Assembly (NCBI RefSeq): GCF_036417845.1
Contig: NC_090020.1
Span: 40,656,425 to 40,720,424, forward strand
Direction of reading: 5' to 3'
DNA length: 64,000 nt
Source: Apteryx mantelli
Taxonomy: Eukaryota > Chordata > Aves > Apterygiformes > Apterygidae
Shown: piece by piece, positions 61,201-64,000 of the stretch
How the letters are laid out: each line of letters opens with the position of its first letter
Numbering within the stretch: position 1 is the stretch's first letter
The notes under the pieces: model-generated
What the model saw: the letters and a program-made list of their open reading frames with translations, nothing else
The model's database searches: none
Told to the model about the DNA's origin: nothing
Position numbers and translations under genes: made by a program

Positions 61201-62119
61201 CCATTTTACAGGCAGTGAGCAGAGGCTGAGTGATTAAAACCAGAGGTAGTTACTAATTTGGGTGCCCAGCCTGAGGTAGCTAAAATTTGGCTTTTTCTAG
61301 AATACCTAACATTTGAGCATTCTCTTCACCTAAGCAGCCAGCCTCAGTACAACAGTATCAGCCTTACCCACACTTCAAGACTTTTCTTCCTTTATTTCTC
61401 TATTCTCGCCCTCCCCTCATTTTGTCAGCCCTTAGCAGGTCCCATACTTCTTGACGGGCCTGGAGAGAAACTGAGAACCCTCAAAAGAAAGGTGCTTTCC
61501 AGTTTGGACCTACAGCCAGTACTTCTTCCAAGCCAATAGCATCAACAGTAGCAAATATACGCTGTACCTCTCCTGCTCCTGCCTAGAGCAGCTGCAGGCT
61601 CTGTCCAGCCACTCAGAGGAGATATGGAAGGCAAAAATGTGTTCTGCATAAACACTCTTGGGAGTTGTTATGCACTAAAAAAACTCCTTTTATCACGCAG
61701 AAAGATTTCACCGAGGATTATAATCGTGTCACTTTCAAATAGCTTTGCACAGGACCAACAAAAAGAACAAAACAGCAGTATCGAGGTTATGTTTCAGTTC
61801 CCTAGTTCAGGCCATAGAGGTGCTGAAGCATTCAAATAGTCATAAGAATTTTTTTGGACATGGGCAAAATATGGTTTAGGTGCAAAGTAAAGCTGACAAA
61901 GTTCTAAGCAACTTGAATCAAGGTTTCATCATCAAATGTATCAGACCTGTACAACTGCTTACATATGAAAAACTTCCCTGCTTTCACCTTCGCATTGTAC
62001 CAGTATAATAGCTGCTGGAATATCGCATCTCTTTGTAGCCTTTTTAGCCAACTGAAATATCAATAAAACTGAAAGAAACTCAAAGACTGTGGAGTGATAA
62101 GGAGTTGTACAAGTTTGAA
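58211..62119. other. Intergenic DNA upstream of SNX2
   Basis: AT-rich sequence with no recognised gene. A small GC-rich patch near 59,130-59,220 and a block open on both strands near 60,664-61,035 are unexplained. The sequence near 61,190-61,330 may be an old repeat but could not be classed. Confidence 0.6.
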
Positions 62120-62790
62120 GTTGGTCCCTGTAGTTTAGATCTAGAGAAGACCACAGGAGGTCATCTAGTCCCATTGCTGCTAAATGTTTGTCAAGCCTTC
62201 TCTTAAGCACCTCCAATGATAAAGACCCCACCACCTCTCCAGGCAATCTGTTTTTAGTGCTTTTTCTATCTGCCATCAGGAAGTGTTTTCCTAATGCCTA
62301 ACCTCCATTGCTGTCCTCATATTTTTACATCCCCATATGACTTTGGAGCAGTAAGGCACCATTGGGACTCATGATTAGCTTATGATCATCTTCAGAACTG
62401 ATACTGACCTCATTTTGTACCTGTGGGGAAGGGCACCCTTTTTACCAAGGTTTTACCAAGGGCAGCCATGGCTTACTCAGACTTTAGAGTAAAATCACAC
62501 ATGTTCCTTACTGAATTTTATCTTTCTTTTTTCAGACACTTGCTCCAATCTGTTATGACCATTTTGAATTCTTCTGCTATGCTACAGCTGTTTGGTATCA
62601 CTTGCAAATATAACATGCATTCTCCCCGTTCCATCATTAATGAGAATATTAAATCTTATCAGACCTAGGATAGACCGCTGTCAACTTCCATTCAGTACAT
62701 CCTTCCATTTAAATGGTAATCACTGATAAATAGTCTTGGAGTTTGTTTTCTAACCAGTTTTGTACCTGCTCTATGTTAGATTATGATACA
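62120..62790 (-). mobile_element. Old, diverged CR1/L3-type LINE fragment
   Basis: The plus strand begins with a CR1-like antisense 3' segment ('aggaggtcatctagtcccat', then 'accccaccacctctccaggc' at about 62,226-62,245). It continues through 'tttggtatcacttgcaaat' and 'tcattaatgagaatattaaat' to 'aaccagttttgtacctgctc' near 62,752-62,772. This order matches ancient amniote CR1/L3 elements. A minus-strand frame at 61,959-62,276 carries the tail motif NRLPGEVVGSLSLEVLKRRL. Internal gaps relative to a full element are likely. Confidence 0.7.
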
Positions 62791-64000
62791 ATATTTTACT
62801 AGCTTGCTTTTGAAAATGTCATAAAAAGTAAATATTTAAGGAATATTGAAGGAATGTTTCCTTACTAAGAAATACGGCAAGAAAATAGCCAAGTGCAGCG
62901 AGGCAACAACCACGACTAGAATGCTTAGAATTAGAGCAGATGAATTTTAAAGATTTGATCTTTCCCATTTAGAAAATACTAAAAAAGGAATACTGTAATA
63001 TGCTATTGCGTAGTGCCTATACTTGCATACAGCAGTAAAGCTCTGCGGTGAGTCAGCCTTTCTAAGAAAAATTACAAAACACAAATATTTACAAAATCTG
63101 TGTATTTGACACATGCACGCACTCATCCAGTCAGCCAGATGAACGTTACACTTCAGGTCATGATCACTGTTCTATGAAACATATGCCATCTTTCCCTAAA
63201 AGTATCTGAGTATCTAATTGCATATTTTACACAAAAATAATTTGTTCTGGAACCTCTATTTTATTCTTTGCCAGTGAGTGGTCAGTGTTTTTCATTTATT
63301 AGAGTCTAACACTTTTTTTTATATACGTGAGAGACAGCTAATCTTTCACAGGTTCTATGTTTCATTCACCTTTGCAGTAGTCAGGTACTGCCCTTAATCA
63401 ATTAGTGCAATGGGAATTTCTGTTCCCCACTTCATTTAATGTTGCAGTATATTAAAATGCAAAGCTCTAGGAGCATTAGCTGGGAATTTTTTTACTTTTT
63501 AAACAGTGAAATGATGTAGAAGAATAGTAAGTTTTTTTCTATCTTAATATACACTAATGGCAGTGGAGAACTGAGCAAAAAACGTTGGTTACTGTGATAT
63601 GCATTTATCTGCTGCCATGACTGCCTCTCCACTGACTATACTTTACAAAAGTGAGAATGCCTTCCAGCAGAGATTTCTTTTCCTTTTGGCACTACTAGCC
63701 TTAAATCTAAATCTGATACTTGCAACTTGGTGAAAACGTACAGCAACCTCTTAGATACCCAAACTTGCTCTAGGGCTTCATTCACCCATTCATTGGTTAC
63801 TGCCTCTCCTGATGCAAGAAAAGGGGGCATGACATAAAGCTAGTACGGAGACATGCTGAAAGCAAATAAAAAGATGTTGTTCTTCATACAAGTAGTAGAG
63901 TTGAGGCATTCCTTGCCAAAGAGCGTCATGGATACTGAAAGTTTATATAGGCCCAAAGGAAGTCTAGACAAGTTCATAGAAGAAAAATCCATTGAGGGCT
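62791..64000. other. Intergenic DNA, nothing recognised
   Basis: AT-rich sequence to the window edge with only short, unrecognised open frames. Confidence 0.6.

Noticed and set aside
61190-61330. Sequence reminiscent of an old interspersed repeat ('gggtgcccagcctgagg')
   Set aside because: I could not match enough ordered segments to name a family, so it is left unannotated.

Overview
This window is vertebrate nuclear DNA and most probably comes from a bird. Three things point there. The interspersed repeats I recognise are all CR1 LINE remnants, including young-looking avian-type 3' ends. There are no Alu, B1, L1 or similar mammalian elements that I can see. The SNX2 introns are compact. The two genes present, SNX2 and SNX24, are neighbours on human 5q23; from memory the matching chicken segment is on the Z chromosome, but the species and chromosome cannot be proven from this sequence.

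Both genes lie on the minus strand, so the window reads right to left. About 58.2-64 kb is intergenic DNA upstream of SNX2, with one old CR1 remnant near 62.1-62.8 kb. A CpG island at about 57.2-58.2 kb holds the SNX2 promoter and exon 1. The 15 coding exons of SNX2 run from 57,751 down to 24,344. They splice into 1,560 nt, which is 519 codons plus a stop and equals the human length. The 3' UTR ends near 23.91 kb. About 7 kb of intergenic DNA follows. A second CpG island at about 16.5-17.27 kb carries the SNX24 promoter and its first coding exon (16,865-16,924). Everything left of that appears to be SNX24 intron 1, at least 16.8 kb long; no later SNX24 exon was found.

The two genes are related in function. 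SNX2 is an endosomal PX-BAR sorting nexin that works in retromer/ESCPE-1 tubular sorting, and SNX24 is a small PX-only protein. Their promoters share a design: each has a pair of CACGTGAC E-boxes with GC boxes, which resembles the CLEAR motif of TFEB/MITF-family regulators.

Other points of interest are a GC-AG intron in SNX2, a candidate in-frame 12-nt microexon in the BAR-coding region, an antisense exon-like block, an inverted CR1 pair inside one SNX2 intron, a CR1 copy merged into the SNX24 CpG island, and several palindromic or clustered-motif sites. I saw no convincing tRNA, rRNA, miRNA, CRISPR or intact mobile-element gene.
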